Assembly (NCBI RefSeq): GCF_013282575.1
Contig: NZ_JAAAYE010000041.1
Span: forward strand, 1-54,141
Direction: 5' to 3'
DNA from: Paraburkholderia sp. NMBU_R16
GTDB taxonomy: Bacteria > Pseudomonadota > Gammaproteobacteria > Burkholderiales > Burkholderiaceae
Length of the DNA stretch: 54,141 nt
Below, piece by piece: positions 15,302-23,885 of the stretch. The notes beneath the pieces were generated by a model, which saw only the letters and a list, made by a program, of their open reading frames with translations, was not told the DNA's origin and searched no databases. A program made the translations under genes and the position numbers. The number at the start of each line of letters is the position of its first letter. The stretch's first letter is position 1.

Positions 15302-18094
15302 ATGGCCACGATTGACGAACTAAAACGGCGCATCGACCTGCACGATCTCGCGGGCCGTCTCGGCCTCAAGCGCGGCCGAGGCGGCGATAAAGCGCTCTAT
15401 CACTCGCCGCATCACGAGGACGCCAGCCCCTCACTCTCGATTTATATCGACCACCCGAAGCATGGCACCGGTTGGCGCGATCACAGCGCGAACATCGGCG
15501 GCTCGTGCATCGACCTCGTGATATACGTGAACGGCGGCAGCGTCAGTGATGCCGTCCGCTACCTGCACGAAATCTACGGCATCCCATTCGACCAGCCGGC
15601 GTCGGCCGACCGTCGTGAGAAATCGACCGTCGAATACATCGCTGACCGATGTCTGTCGGAGCGCGAACGCGTACGCGAATACCTGCACGGCCGAGGGATA
15701 TCAGATGCGGCGATCAACGCAGCTGTTTCCGCGCGCACGCTGGGCTTCAACGCGTGGACAAGTCCTAAGATTGCTGCGGGCGATGTCGGCCACGGCGGGC
15801 CTGCTGCAGCGTTCATCGTGCACTCCCCCGCAGATGGCCGGGTCGTCGCGGTCGACATGCGGTACCTCGATCCCGCGCTCAATGGCGGAGTGAAAACGCA
15901 GACGCAAGGCGACAAGCTGGGAGTCTTTTGGACAGCGGACCCGCGCCGACTTCGGTCTGCTCGGCGCGTCTATGCGGTCGAAAGCGCTATTAATGCACTG
16001 TCGATCGATACCTGCGCCATGCCCGGCACGGCAGCGTTCGCGTTGCGCGGTGTCCAGAACGCCGAGCACATCGATTTGACGTTTCTGCGCGACAAGCACG
16101 TCTTCATTTGCCTGGACAACGACGAGCCTTTCCCCGAAGGTCACCCTCGCGCTGGCCAGCGACCCGGCCCCGAGGCCGAGTGGGCGCTTTACGAACGGCT
16201 CACGAGCCTCAATATCGCGGCCGTGCTCGTCGATCACACCGATTGGCTCGCCGACTTGGAGGACGGTGAGACGACGCAAAAGCCGATCAACGACGTCAAC
16301 GAATACTTGCAGTTACGTGGCGTAGCCCAGCTGGCAAGAGCGCTTGAGCACTATGAGCCGTGGCTGATTGCGGGCCTCCCTGGCGACGCATCGCGTCGCG
16401 GCCGACCTCGCATTTTCTTGCCGTCGCACGACTTCGCGCAGTACTGGCGCTTTCGCGTGCGGCCCGACTTTACAAGCCACATCACAAAGATGGAACGCAA
16501 CGACGAGGCTGGGACCGAGACACCGGTCATGGCGGATCTGTGTGGCTTCCGCATTGCTGCAATAAGTCGAGTGTCGGTCGCGAGCGCCACGTCTACGATG
16601 ACGGGCGACGCAGACCAAGCCCCAACTGTCTATTTCGCTGTCTCGGTGCAGGCGCCACGGCACGGCGCGCAATTGATCCGCCGTGTGATGCTCGATGACC
16701 AATTGCACAACCTCGATCAGTGGGCCAAGTTCGGGCCGATCTGGGCGCCGTCGCCGTTCAAGCGCATGGTCAATATCCTTGAGCGCGGCGCCGATCTCGG
16801 AGCGCGGCAGGCGGCCAATTTTGTTGGGCTCGCTTGGCGCGACGGCCGCATGATCGTCAACGAGGGGCCGGACTGCTATTTCACCGAAGCAGAAAAACAA
16901 TGCCCGTATCACAACCTGACCTTCCCGACCGGCCCCGTCAGTGCTGCGCGCCGCGTGATCACGGCCTACCAGGCCACCTTCAAACAGAACGCGGCGACCA
17001 TCCCACTGGTATGGGCGCTCGGGGGTCATTTGAAGGCGCTGCTGGGCTTCTGGCCGCACATGACCATCCAGGCGAACAAGGGCGCGGGGAAGTCGACCCT
17101 GATCAAGCGGCTTGAGCGCTCGCTCGCATTCACGATGTTTTCGGGTCAATCGCTGCAGACGGAGTTCCGACTGCTGACGAGCATCAGCCATACGAGTCAC
17201 CCGGTCGGATGGGAAGAGCTTTCCGCGCGGCGGCAGGACGTAATCGACAAAGCGGTCGGGCTGCTGCAGGAGAACTACCAGTACACGGTGACTCGCCGAG
17301 GCACCGACATGACCGAATACCTGCTGTGCGCGCCCGTCATGCTGGCCGGTGAAGACGTACCAGTGCGCAGCCTGCTCGGCAAACTCGTGCGCACCACGTT
17401 AACCGGCAAGCGAGGCCCGCTGCTGCCCGACGATTTGCCGCGCTTCCCCGTTCGGCGGTGGCTCGAATTCCTCGCCGACCTGGATAAGCGCGCCGTGCTG
17501 GACCAGTACGCGACCCTCAACGCGAACGCGCTTGGAAACTGCCGCGCGAGCGGTGCGGACGATGGCGCAAAGCGCATGGCGGGCAACTACGCTGCCGTCG
17601 CGCTCGCGTGGCGCTACCTCTGTGAGTTCGCCGGCATGGACCCAAGCGAAGGCGACTTTCCACGTGATCTGCTGGCCGAAATGAACGGCCACATCGCCGA
17701 AACGAGCGCCGATCGCGAGCCGTGGGTTTGGATCATGGAAACAGTGTTGTCGGAGATCGACGGCGGCAACTACAAGCACCCGTACACGTTCGATACCGTC
17801 GACGGCGAGTTCTCCCTCCTGCTTCGCACAGGTCACGTAATGGACCACCTCGCGCATACGAGCGCGCTGCGTGACAAGTGGAACGCTCTGCCAGTCAAAT
17901 CCGACCGCATCTTCAAGAGCCAGCTCAAGCATGCCAGCGTCATCGTGGGCGAGAAGGAAGTCGAGCGGCGCATTTTCAGCCGCCGTGTGCCATACCTCAC
18001 GCCCATCTCACTGCAGCGGCTCGCCGCGTTCGGGCTGCACGTCGCGGTGCGCGACGACCTGGTTACCGATGCGCTCCAGGGAGGCCACGCATGA
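15302..18094 (+). CDS. Phage replication protein: primase-like toprim domain plus P-loop ATPase
   Basis: 930 residues. Residues about 1-100 resemble a DnaG-type zinc domain in degenerate form (YHSPHHEDASPSLSIY, GGSC69). A toprim-like domain follows at about 220-310, with E227 (YAVES) and D272/D274 (ICLDND) as the metal-binding acids. A Walker A P-loop stands at 591-599 (ANKGAGKST, K597) in a helicase-like ATPase region. The arrangement recalls P4 alpha-type primase-helicases. No P2-type gpA rolling-circle initiator is seen in the window. An iteron-like array follows within 220 bases, so I infer that this protein recognises that origin and starts phage replication. Domain limits are approximate. 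Confidence 0.8.
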   Translation: MATIDELKRRIDLHDLAGRLGLKRGRGGDKALYHSPHHEDASPSLSIYIDHPKHGTGWRDHSANIGGSCIDLVIYVNGGSVSDAVRYLHEIYGIPFDQPASADRREKSTVEYIADRCLSERERVREYLHGRGISDAAINAAVSARTLGFNAWTSPKIAAGDVGHGGPAAAFIVHSPADGRVVAVDMRYLDPALNGGVKTQTQGDKLGVFWTADPRRLRSARRVYAVESAINALSIDTCAMPGTAAFALRGVQNAEHIDLTFLRDKHVFICLDNDEPFPEGHPRAGQRPGPEAEWALYERLTSLNIAAVLVDHTDWLADLEDGETTQKPINDVNEYLQLRGVAQLARALEHYEPWLIAGLPGDASRRGRPRIFLPSHDFAQYWRFRVRPDFTSHITKMERNDEAGTETPVMADLCGFRIAAISRVSVASATSTMTGDADQAPTVYFAVSVQAPRHGAQLIRRVMLDDQLHNLDQWAKFGPIWAPSPFKRMVNILERGADLGARQAANFVGLAWRDGRMIVNEGPDCYFTEAEKQCPYHNLTFPTGPVSAARRVITAYQATFKQNAATIPLVWALGGHLKALLGFWPHMTIQANKGAGKSTLIKRLERSLAFTMFSGQSLQTEFRLLTSISHTSHPVGWEELSARRQDVIDKAVGLLQENYQYTVTRRGTDMTEYLLCAPVMLAGEDVPVRSLLGKLVRTTLTGKRGPLLPDDLPRFPVRRWLEFLADLDKRAVLDQYATLNANALGNCRASGADDGAKRMAGNYAAVALAWRYLCEFAGMDPSEGDFPRDLLAEMNGHIAETSADREPWVWIMETVLSEIDGGNYKHPYTFDTVDGEFSLLLRTGHVMDHLAHTSALRDKWNALPVKSDRIFKSQLKHASVIVGEKEVERRIFSRRVPYLTPISLQRLAAFGLHVAVRDDLVTDALQGGHA

Positions 18095-18558
18095 CGCCAG
18101 CTCAACCTGTGCGCCGGCCCTGCCATCTCGACGCGAGCGCCATCTGGAAGCGCCAACCGCCCGCGAGACGAAACGGCCCGGAAACGACCGGAGCCGCCTG
18201 GCGGCACGGCCGCACTAGCCCAATTTTTTGCGGGGAAGGGGCAAGCAGCGCAAATAACCCGTGGTTTTCCCGTGCGCTCGCTCGTAAGTCATTGATTGTT
18301 GAGAGGACTAGCGCCACGAGTCACCGTGCGTTTGCCATCAATCACGAGTTTTTCGCCATGAGTCTGCTTTTTGCGTCGGGCGCTGCCACCTCCCTATCTC
18401 TTCTCCCTATTTCATTGAAAAAGAAGAAGAAAGAAAACGAGGAAGGTAGAGGGATCTGCGGAAAAGCAATGCCACGAGTCAGGGCTGTTTTGCCATTAGT
18501 TGTGGGCGCTGCACATTTTTTGGGCCACGAGTCTTCTGACGCTGCCACGAATGAATGA
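18091..18558 (+). CDS. Doubtful ORF across the iteron region
   Basis: 155 codons from an ATGA overlap with the replication gene. The first 40-50 residues (MTPAQPVRRPCHLDASAIWK...) could be a genuine coupled small protein. The rest translates the iterons and a purine-rich stretch (ISLKKKKKENEEGRG) and looks non-coding. I list it because the coupled start is suggestive. A shorter ancestral gene that lost its stop is one explanation; chance is another. Confidence 0.25.
   Translation: MTPAQPVRRPCHLDASAIWKRQPPARRNGPETTGAAWRHGRTSPIFCGEGASSANNPWFSRALARKSLIVERTSATSHRAFAINHEFFAMSLLFASGAATSLSLLPISLKKKKKENEEGRGICGKAMPRVRAVLPLVVGAAHFLGHESSDAATNE
18313..18554. repeat. Iteron-like direct repeats, candidate prophage replication origin
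   Basis: Seven copies of an 11-bp repeat, consensus GCCA(C/T)GAGTC(A/T), all in the same direction. They start at 18313, 18334, 18355, 18471, 18492, 18524 and 18544. The first, fourth and sixth are GCCACGAGTC exactly; the others differ at one to three positions. Start-to-start spacing is 21, 21, then 21, 32 and 20 bases, about two helical turns. The two clusters flank an AT- and purine-rich segment (about 18400-18450) that could unwind. The array lies directly downstream of the replication gene. I see no confident gene between 18095 and 18567. Confidence 0.7.
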
Positions 18559-18567
18559 TGGCAAGTG

Positions 18568-19017
18568 ATGACACATAGAATCTTTAAAAATCAGGATGTT
18601 ATTGACGTGCCTCACGCAAACCATCATTCCACTATTTGCGCTACGTGTGCCTCTACCGCAACGTGCGGTGAAACCCCGCGCCTGAACACGGTCGACTTGA
18701 TCGGAGCCGCGGAGATGCTCGGCGCACACCCTGAAACCGTGCGATTGAAAGCGAAGGCCGGCGAGCTACCCGGCCGGAAAGTTGGCAAGCGCTGGATGTT
18801 TTCAACGGTTGCCCTACAGCGCTACCTCGCCGGAGAATGGAGCCCGCGAGTTGTGCAGGGCGATCAGCAGGAGGAAGTTAAACAATGTCGCTCTATAAAC
18901 GCACCAACAGCCCCAACTGGTATTACCGGCTCACTCCACCCGGCGGCGGTCCGATCGTACAAGGCAGCACTGGCACCAGCAACAAAACCCAGGCCAAAGA
19001 GTTCTACGATCGGCTAA
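18568..19017 (+). CDS. Excisionase/AlpA-like helix-turn-helix protein
   Basis: 149 codons from ATG at 18568 (a GTG at 18565 is also in frame). Residues about 40-92 (LNTVDLIGAAEMLGAHPETV, RLKAKAGELPGRKVGKRWMF, STVALQRYLAGEW) form a MerR/excisionase-type winged HTH (HTH_17). The N-terminus has a C-x2-C and further cysteines (ICATCASTATC). The last 44 codons overlap the start of the integrase in another frame and are rich in Ala/Pro/Ser, so the functional protein may effectively end near 18880. Next to the integrase it probably directs recombination toward excision. Confidence 0.7.
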   Translation: MTHRIFKNQDVIDVPHANHHSTICATCASTATCGETPRLNTVDLIGAAEMLGAHPETVRLKAKAGELPGRKVGKRWMFSTVALQRYLAGEWSPRVVQGDQQEEVKQCRSINAPTAPTGITGSLHPAAVRSYKAALAPATKPRPKSSTIG

Positions 19018-20012
19018 AAGTCGAACTGTGGAACCAAACAAAGCTCGGCCACAAGCCGCGTTACACCTGGAACGACGCGGTTGTTCGGTATACGGGCGAC
19101 CGCGAGGAGCTGTCGAGTTTGGAAACGTCGAAGATTCACCTCCGCTGGCTGGATCAACACCTACGGGACCTCCCGTTGGCGGAGATCGATCGCGACCGCG
19201 TGGATGCCATCGCCCGCGCGAAACGCGCGGAACCGCGTGTCGTGCGGACGCGCCGCGGACCGAAGCCGATCGGTGGCACCGTCAGCGAAGGCACGGTAAG
19301 GAGAGTCCTCGGTGTGCTTATGGCGGTGCTGCATGCTGCAGTCGAATGGGAGTGGCTTGACCGAGCGCCGGTCCTGACGAGACGGAAAACGACACCAAAG
19401 CGAGTTCGGTGGATCACGACGGCACAGGCCGAACGGTTGCTGGGCCAGTTGCCTGGCCACCTCGCGGAGATGGCGCGTTTCAGTCTTGAGACAGGACTGC
19501 GCCGATCGAATGTCACCGGCTTGCAATGGTCGCAAGTCGACCTATCTCGACGCGTCGCCTGGATCCACCCGGACCAAGCCAAGGCGCGCAAGGCAATCAC
19601 CGTACCGCTGTCGGAGACGGCCGTCGAGGTGCTGCGTCGGCAATTGGGAAAACAACGAAAAGCGGAGCATGTCGAAATGGTGTTCGTCTACCGTGGCACG
19701 GCAGTTGGACAAGCCAATACGGCCGCGTGGCGAAAGGCGTTGAAGCGGGCGGGCATCCGAGATTTCCGGTGGCACGACCTGAGACACACCTGGGCGAGTT
19801 GGCACGTGCAGCGAGGCACGCCTTTGCAGGTGCTGAAAGAACTCGGCGGGTGGGAAACGCTTGAAATGGTGCAGCGCTACGCGCACCTTTCGGCGGACCA
19901 CTTGGCTCAGTGGGTACAGCCACACCTGCAAGTTTCCGAGTCTCCCGTGCTACCAACCGCAACGTCGCCGGGAGCAGCAGAAGCGCCGATGGTCGCCGTC
20001 GCCGCACTGTAA
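18885..20012 (+). CDS. int: Site-specific tyrosine recombinase (phage integrase)
   Basis: 375 residues with AGGAGG 10 bases upstream of ATG. There is an N-terminal arm-binding region (LYKRTNSPNWYYRL), a SAM-like core-binding domain (about 60-160) and a catalytic domain (about 175-340). Catalytic residues visible are R206 in TGLRRSN, a lysine near 233-236, H297 and R300 in WHDLRHTW, W323 in the GGW position often held by His, and nucleophile Y332 in RYAHLS. It integrates and excises the prophage at the tRNA-Arg gene that begins 60 bases downstream. The C-terminal 30 residues are an unstructured Ala/Pro tail. The frame is intact. Confidence 0.95.
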   Translation: MSLYKRTNSPNWYYRLTPPGGGPIVQGSTGTSNKTQAKEFYDRLKVELWNQTKLGHKPRYTWNDAVVRYTGDREELSSLETSKIHLRWLDQHLRDLPLAEIDRDRVDAIARAKRAEPRVVRTRRGPKPIGGTVSEGTVRRVLGVLMAVLHAAVEWEWLDRAPVLTRRKTTPKRVRWITTAQAERLLGQLPGHLAEMARFSLETGLRRSNVTGLQWSQVDLSRRVAWIHPDQAKARKAITVPLSETAVEVLRRQLGKQRKAEHVEMVFVYRGTAVGQANTAAWRKALKRAGIRDFRWHDLRHTWASWHVQRGTPLQVLKELGGWETLEMVQRYAHLSADHLAQWVQPHLQVSESPVLPTATSPGAAEAPMVAVAAL

Positions 20013-20071
20013 TTTCACTGTAGAGGGAGAAAACGATGAAGTAGCGAAATCGCCGAAAGCCTTGTCAGCTA

Positions 20072-20115
20072 TGGCGCGCCCGGCTGGGATCGAACCAGCA
20101 ACCCCTGCCTTCGGA
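20072..20115. other. Predicted prophage attachment site in the 3' half of tRNA-Arg
   Basis: The prophage border must lie where the integrase-side DNA meets the intact tRNA. tRNA-targeting integrases usually cross over in the T-arm or anticodon-arm half, here about 20072-20115, leaving the gene whole. The exact core cannot be fixed because the second copy lies outside the window. Confidence 0.4.
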
Positions 20116-20147
20116 GGGCAGTACTCTATCCATTGAGCTACGGGCGC
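20072..20147 (-). tRNA. tRNA-Arg (anticodon CCG), CCA encoded
   Basis: Complete cloverleaf on the minus strand. Acceptor GCGCCCG/CGGGCGC, D-stem GCTC/GAGT, anticodon stem CTGCC/GGCAG with loop CTCCGAA (anticodon CCG, reads CGG), T-arm GCTGG-TTCGATC-CCAGC, discriminator G and encoded CCA: 76 bases in all. It is the attachment target of the neighbouring prophage and its 3' end faces the integrase. The gene reads as intact, so the prophage restored the sequence. Confidence 0.97.
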
Positions 20148-20365
20148 TTCGCTTGAACACGAAGGCGCCGCGACCGGGAGGGCGCAGCGCCGAGCGAGAC
20201 CGAGAGGATACCCGGTTTCACGCGACACGTCCACCGCACGCACCCGCGCGGGTCCCTCCCCGCTAAGAGCCCCCGCCCGAAAAACGCTCCTTCCCACCCC
20301 AATTGCGGGTAAACGCCGCCGGCAGCATTCCTGCACGCGTCTGGCCGCCGCGAAAACCTTCCGTC

Positions 20366-20371
20366 TATAAT
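20366..20371 (+). promoter_or_regulatory. Likely -10 element (TATAAT) upstream of the cytochrome c gene
   Basis: A perfect TATAAT sits 98 bases before the cytochrome start; no convincing -35 is present at 16-18 bases. The whole gap 20148-20468 otherwise holds GC-rich leader DNA with no open frame I can support. Confidence 0.45.
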
Positions 20372-20468
20372 CGCCGTGTTTGACTGAATGAATTAAGTTG
20401 TTGCCGTCAAGCCGTTGCCGTCACGCTGTACCGCTCACCAACAATACCCACCGGGAGACGAGTCAAGC

Positions 20469-21428
20469 ATGAGCGAAGCACCACACGGAGCCCCGATCAA
20501 AACCCCCGGGCAACTGATTGCAGCAGTCATCGCCGCATTCGCCATCCCCATCGTCGTCATCTGGCTCCTGGCCTACAACGTCAACCAGACGGTGCGCACC
20601 GGCGCCGGCACCGACGAAGCCAACGATGCCGCCGTCGCAAAACGCATCGCACCACTCGCGCAGGTCACCGTCCGGGACGCCAACGCGCCCCACGTCTACA
20701 AGACCGGCGAAGAAGTCTTCAAGGCCGTCTGCTCGACCTGTCACGCCACCGGTGCCGCAGGCGCACCGAAGTTCGGCGACAGCAGCGCCTGGGCGCCCCG
20801 TATTGCGCAAGGCTTCGACACCCTGCTGCATACCGCCCTGACCGGCAAAGGCGCCATGCCCGCGCGCGGCGGCACGACTCCGGACGATTACAGCGATTAC
20901 GAAATCGCGCGCGCAGTCGTCTATATGGCCGATCACGGCGGCGCGAACTTCCCTGAGCCACCGGCACCCGCTCAAGGCGCAAGCTCGAGCGCAGCCGCAA
21001 CGGCCGCCGCGCCGGCGAGCGCCGCCACAGCAGAAACGGCCAATCCGACGGCAGCCGCCAGCGAACAGACCGCGGCCACAGCCGCCTCGATGCCCACCGC
21101 TCAAACGGGCGGGGTCCCCGCTTCCGCATCGACGAACGCCACGGCTCCCGCCGCCGCGCCAGCCGCGGCCACGGCAAGCGCGGACACCGCGCAGGCCGGC
21201 AAGGCGCTCTACGAAAAGGTTTGCCAGGCATGCCACGCCGCCGGCGTGCTCAATGCACCGAAGTTCGGCGACAAGGCGGCATGGGCGCCGCGCCTGAAAG
21301 ATCCGATGGACACGATCTACAACTACGCACTGCACGGCAAAGGCGCGATGCCCCCGAAGGGCGGCTCGAACGCACCCGATGCCGAGGTCAAAGCGGCCGT
21401 CGACTATATGGTCAACGCCGCCAAGTAG
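20469..21428 (+). CDS. Membrane-anchored di-haem cytochrome c (c5-type)
   Basis: 319 residues from ATG at 20469 (GGGAGA upstream). An N-terminal membrane anchor at about 17-37 (IAAVIAAFAIPIVVIWLLAY) is followed by two cytochrome c domains. Haem sites are C88-S-T-C91-H92 and C252-Q-A-C255-H256, with axial methionines in GKGAMP at M130 and M294. The domains share APKFGD...AWAPR and GKGAMP blocks, so they arose by duplication. A linker of about 70 residues rich in Ala, Thr and Pro separates them. It probably carries electrons between periplasmic donors and a terminal oxidase. It is convergent with the helicase gene. Confidence 0.92.
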   Translation: MSEAPHGAPIKTPGQLIAAVIAAFAIPIVVIWLLAYNVNQTVRTGAGTDEANDAAVAKRIAPLAQVTVRDANAPHVYKTGEEVFKAVCSTCHATGAAGAPKFGDSSAWAPRIAQGFDTLLHTALTGKGAMPARGGTTPDDYSDYEIARAVVYMADHGGANFPEPPAPAQGASSSAAATAAAPASAATAETANPTAAASEQTAATAASMPTAQTGGVPASASTNATAPAAAPAAATASADTAQAGKALYEKVCQACHAAGVLNAPKFGDKAAWAPRLKDPMDTIYNYALHGKGAMPPKGGSNAPDAEVKAAVDYMVNAAK

Positions 21429-21492
21429 CCCGGTTATCAAGTAGGAAACGAGAGGGAATCAAGCGCATCGGTCGAAGCGAAATCGATCGATG

Positions 21493-21526
21493 CGCGCGCG
21501 AAGCCTGCCGCACAGGTTCGCGCGCG
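21493..21526. terminator. Strong hairpin between convergent cytochrome c and rep genes
   Basis: Arms CGCGCGCGAAGCCTG and CAGGTTCGCGCGCG pair over 14 bases with one bulged G and a five-base loop. It ends one base before the helicase stop codon. No T-run follows, so termination efficiency is uncertain, but the position between convergent genes fits a shared terminator. Confidence 0.4.
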
Positions 21527-23617
21527 TCACCCCTTCTGCAGCAGCGCCTTGAGGCTGGCAAGCCTATCCTTCGGCGACATCGGCGCCTCCTCGGGGGTCG
21601 GTGGCGGCGCCTCGTCGAGCCCCATCTCGGCGATGAATCGCGACAACTCGCACACCACGGTCTCTCTCGCGCGCTTGCGCTTCTTGCACCAATTCAAATG
21701 CAGGCTGCGCTGCGCACGCGTGATGGCGACATACATGAGCCGCCGTTCTTCCTCGATGCGCGCGTCATCGATCTCATCGTCCTCGGCATTGCCGCGGTGG
21801 GGCATGATGCCTTCCTCGACTCCGACGAGAAACACGTGCGGATACTCGAGCCCCTTCGACGCATGCACGGTCGACAAGCGCACCGCATCGGGGTCTTCCT
21901 CCTTGCCGTCCAGCATCGACATCAGCGCGACGGTTTGAATCAAACCCAGCAGGTTCTTGCCAGTATCGGCAAGGCCATCGGCATTATCGTAGCCGGTCGC
22001 ATCGCCGTCTTCCGGTTCCTCGACCTCCGGCTTCGTTCCCTTGCGCTTGAGCCACTCGAGAAACTCGAGCACGTTTTGCCATTTCGATTGCGCCTGACGC
22101 TCGTCGAACGTGTCGTAGAGATACGCCTCGTAATGGATCGCCTCCATGAGGTCGTCGAGCAGCGTCGTGGCGGCATCGTGGGTCGCGCGCTCCGCGATGC
22201 GCTGCATGAAATCGCAAAAAACGCGCAACGGCTCGACTTGCCGTGCCGATAAGCGCGCCTCGATTCCGCCCATATAAACGGCCTCGAACAACGACACCTT
22301 CGCCTGTCCGGCAAACGAGCCCAGCGCTTCCAACGTGGTATTGCCGATCCCGCGCCGCGGCGTCGTCACGGCGCGAATGAAGGCGGGGTCGTCGTCGGGA
22401 TTGGCGATCAAGCGCAAATAGGCGCAAATGTCCTTGATCTCGGCCTTGTCGAAAAACGATTGCCCGCCCGAGAGGACATAGGGAATCCGCTCGCGCCGTA
22501 AAACCTGTTCGAAGATGCGCGCCTGGAAATTGCCGCGATAAAGAATGGCGTAATCGCGAAACTGCGCGCGCCGCTCGAACTTGTGGGCCGACAGCCGGAA
22601 GACGACCGATTCGGCCTCATGCTCTTCATCGTTGCAAGCCGTCACGGTGATGGAATCGCCCATGCCGTGTTCGGACCAGAGCTTCTTCTCGAAGAGCTTC
22701 GGATTGTTGGCAATGACGTTGTTCGCCGCGGTCAGAATGCGCACCGTCGAACGATAGTTCTGCTCGAGCTTGATGACATGCAGCTTCGGGAAATCCTTGC
22801 CGAGCTGCGCGAGGTTCTCGAGCGTGGCGCCGCGCCAGCCGTAGATCGCCTGATCGTCGTCGCCCACGGCCGTGAACGCCGCGCGCGGGCCGGCCAGCAA
22901 CTTCAGCAGTTCGTACTGACAGGCGTTGGTGTCCTGGTACTCGTCGATGAGCAGGTAACGCAGCTTGTTCTGCCAACGCTCGCGCACGGCCTCGTTCTTC
23001 GCAAAGAGCTCGGCCGGCAGGCGAATCAGGTCGTCGAAATCGACGGCCTGGTACGCATGCAGCGTCGCGACATAGTTGCGATACACGATCGCGGCCTGAT
23101 GCTCGTCTTCGTTCGACGCCGTAGCCATCGCCTCTTCCGGCATCACGAGACCGTTTTTCCAGAGCGAGACGATCGTCTGGACTTTGCGAATGAAGCCTTT
23201 GTCGGTCGAGCCCACCTGCTCTTGAATCATCGCGAAACAATCGTCCGCATCCATGATCGAGAACTGCGGCTTCAGGCCGAGATGCTCGGCTTCCTGCCGA
23301 AGGATCTGCACGCCGAGCGAGTGAAACGTGCAAACGGTCAACTGGTTCACGGGCACCTTGCGCCCTTCCTTGCCCGGTGCCGTGAGCGTCTTGCCTTCGA
23401 GCAGCTTGCCGACGCGCTCGCGCATCTCCGCAGCCGCCTTGTTCGTGAACGTGACGGCGGCGATATGGCGCGGCTCGAAGCCCTTCGCCTCGATCAGGTG
23501 CGCGATCTTTTGCGTGATGACGCGGGTCTTCCCGCTACCGGCGCCGGCCAGCACGAGACACGGGCCGTCGAGATAGCGGACCGCCTCGCTTTGGGCGGGA
23601 TTCAATCCTGCGGACAT
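21527..23617 (-). CDS. rep: ATP-dependent DNA helicase Rep (UvrD/Rep superfamily 1A)
   Basis: 696 residues, normal for the family. Motif I Walker A is at 24-31 (AGAGSGKT, K30), motif Ia in VTFTNKAAAEM, motif II DEYQDTN, motif III GDDDQAIYGWRGA, motif IV QNYRST, motif V VRLSTVHASKGLEYPHVFL and motif VI EERRLMYVAITRA. The N-terminus LNPAQSEAVRYLDGPCLVLA resembles Rep more than UvrD. It unwinds DNA 3' to 5' and clears replication obstacles. The C-terminal segment after motif VI is shorter than in E. coli UvrD. It is transcribed alone, convergent with the cytochrome gene. Confidence 0.93.
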   Translation of the reverse strand: MSAGLNPAQSEAVRYLDGPCLVLAGAGSGKTRVITQKIAHLIEAKGFEPRHIAAVTFTNKAAAEMRERVGKLLEGKTLTAPGKEGRKVPVNQLTVCTFHSLGVQILRQEAEHLGLKPQFSIMDADDCFAMIQEQVGSTDKGFIRKVQTIVSLWKNGLVMPEEAMATASNEDEHQAAIVYRNYVATLHAYQAVDFDDLIRLPAELFAKNEAVRERWQNKLRYLLIDEYQDTNACQYELLKLLAGPRAAFTAVGDDDQAIYGWRGATLENLAQLGKDFPKLHVIKLEQNYRSTVRILTAANNVIANNPKLFEKKLWSEHGMGDSITVTACNDEEHEAESVVFRLSAHKFERRAQFRDYAILYRGNFQARIFEQVLRRERIPYVLSGGQSFFDKAEIKDICAYLRLIANPDDDPAFIRAVTTPRRGIGNTTLEALGSFAGQAKVSLFEAVYMGGIEARLSARQVEPLRVFCDFMQRIAERATHDAATTLLDDLMEAIHYEAYLYDTFDERQAQSKWQNVLEFLEWLKRKGTKPEVEEPEDGDATGYDNADGLADTGKNLLGLIQTVALMSMLDGKEEDPDAVRLSTVHASKGLEYPHVFLVGVEEGIMPHRGNAEDDEIDDARIEEERRLMYVAITRAQRSLHLNWCKKRKRARETVVCELSRFIAEMGLDEAPPPTPEEAPMSPKDRLASLKALLQKG

Positions 23618-23885
23618 TTCTGGTGGATCTTACAGTTTGGCGGCTCGCGCGAAGGCGCACACGCGTGCGCTCCGGACGATGCCATCGAGGGCGAGTGCGC
23701 GATGTTAACACGAGCAGCACACGATCGCTTTGGCCCCAAGACGCTTGCGCACATGCACTTGCAAAGCCGCAGGCGACGCGTGCCACAATGCACGCTTCAT
23801 CGACCCGAATTCCACGCGCCGCATGCAGCCTGTTGCGATGCCCGCGACGCGCACGGGCATCCACGACAAACGAGAGGTCCCTACG

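Larger units (their letters stand above)
180..20071. mobile_element. P2-like prophage, right-hand portion, integrated at tRNA-Arg(CCG)
   Basis: Continuous run of phage genes in P2 order (V-W-J-I-H-G, FI-FII-E-T-U-D), then repressor, Ogr, replication, excisionase and integrase genes. The integrase ends 59 bases from the encoded CCA end of a tRNA-Arg gene, the classic arrangement for integration into a tRNA 3' end. Capsid, terminase, portal and lysis genes must lie to the left, beyond the IS66 element. No second copy of the tRNA 3' half is visible inside the window, so the other attachment site is outside. All tail genes seen have intact frames. The IS66 insertion makes functional status uncertain. 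Confidence 0.9.

Noticed and set aside
20072-20147. Search for the second tRNA-Arg 3' copy (other att site)
   Set aside because: No second copy of the GGCTGGGATCGAACC segment seen in the window; it must lie to the left.
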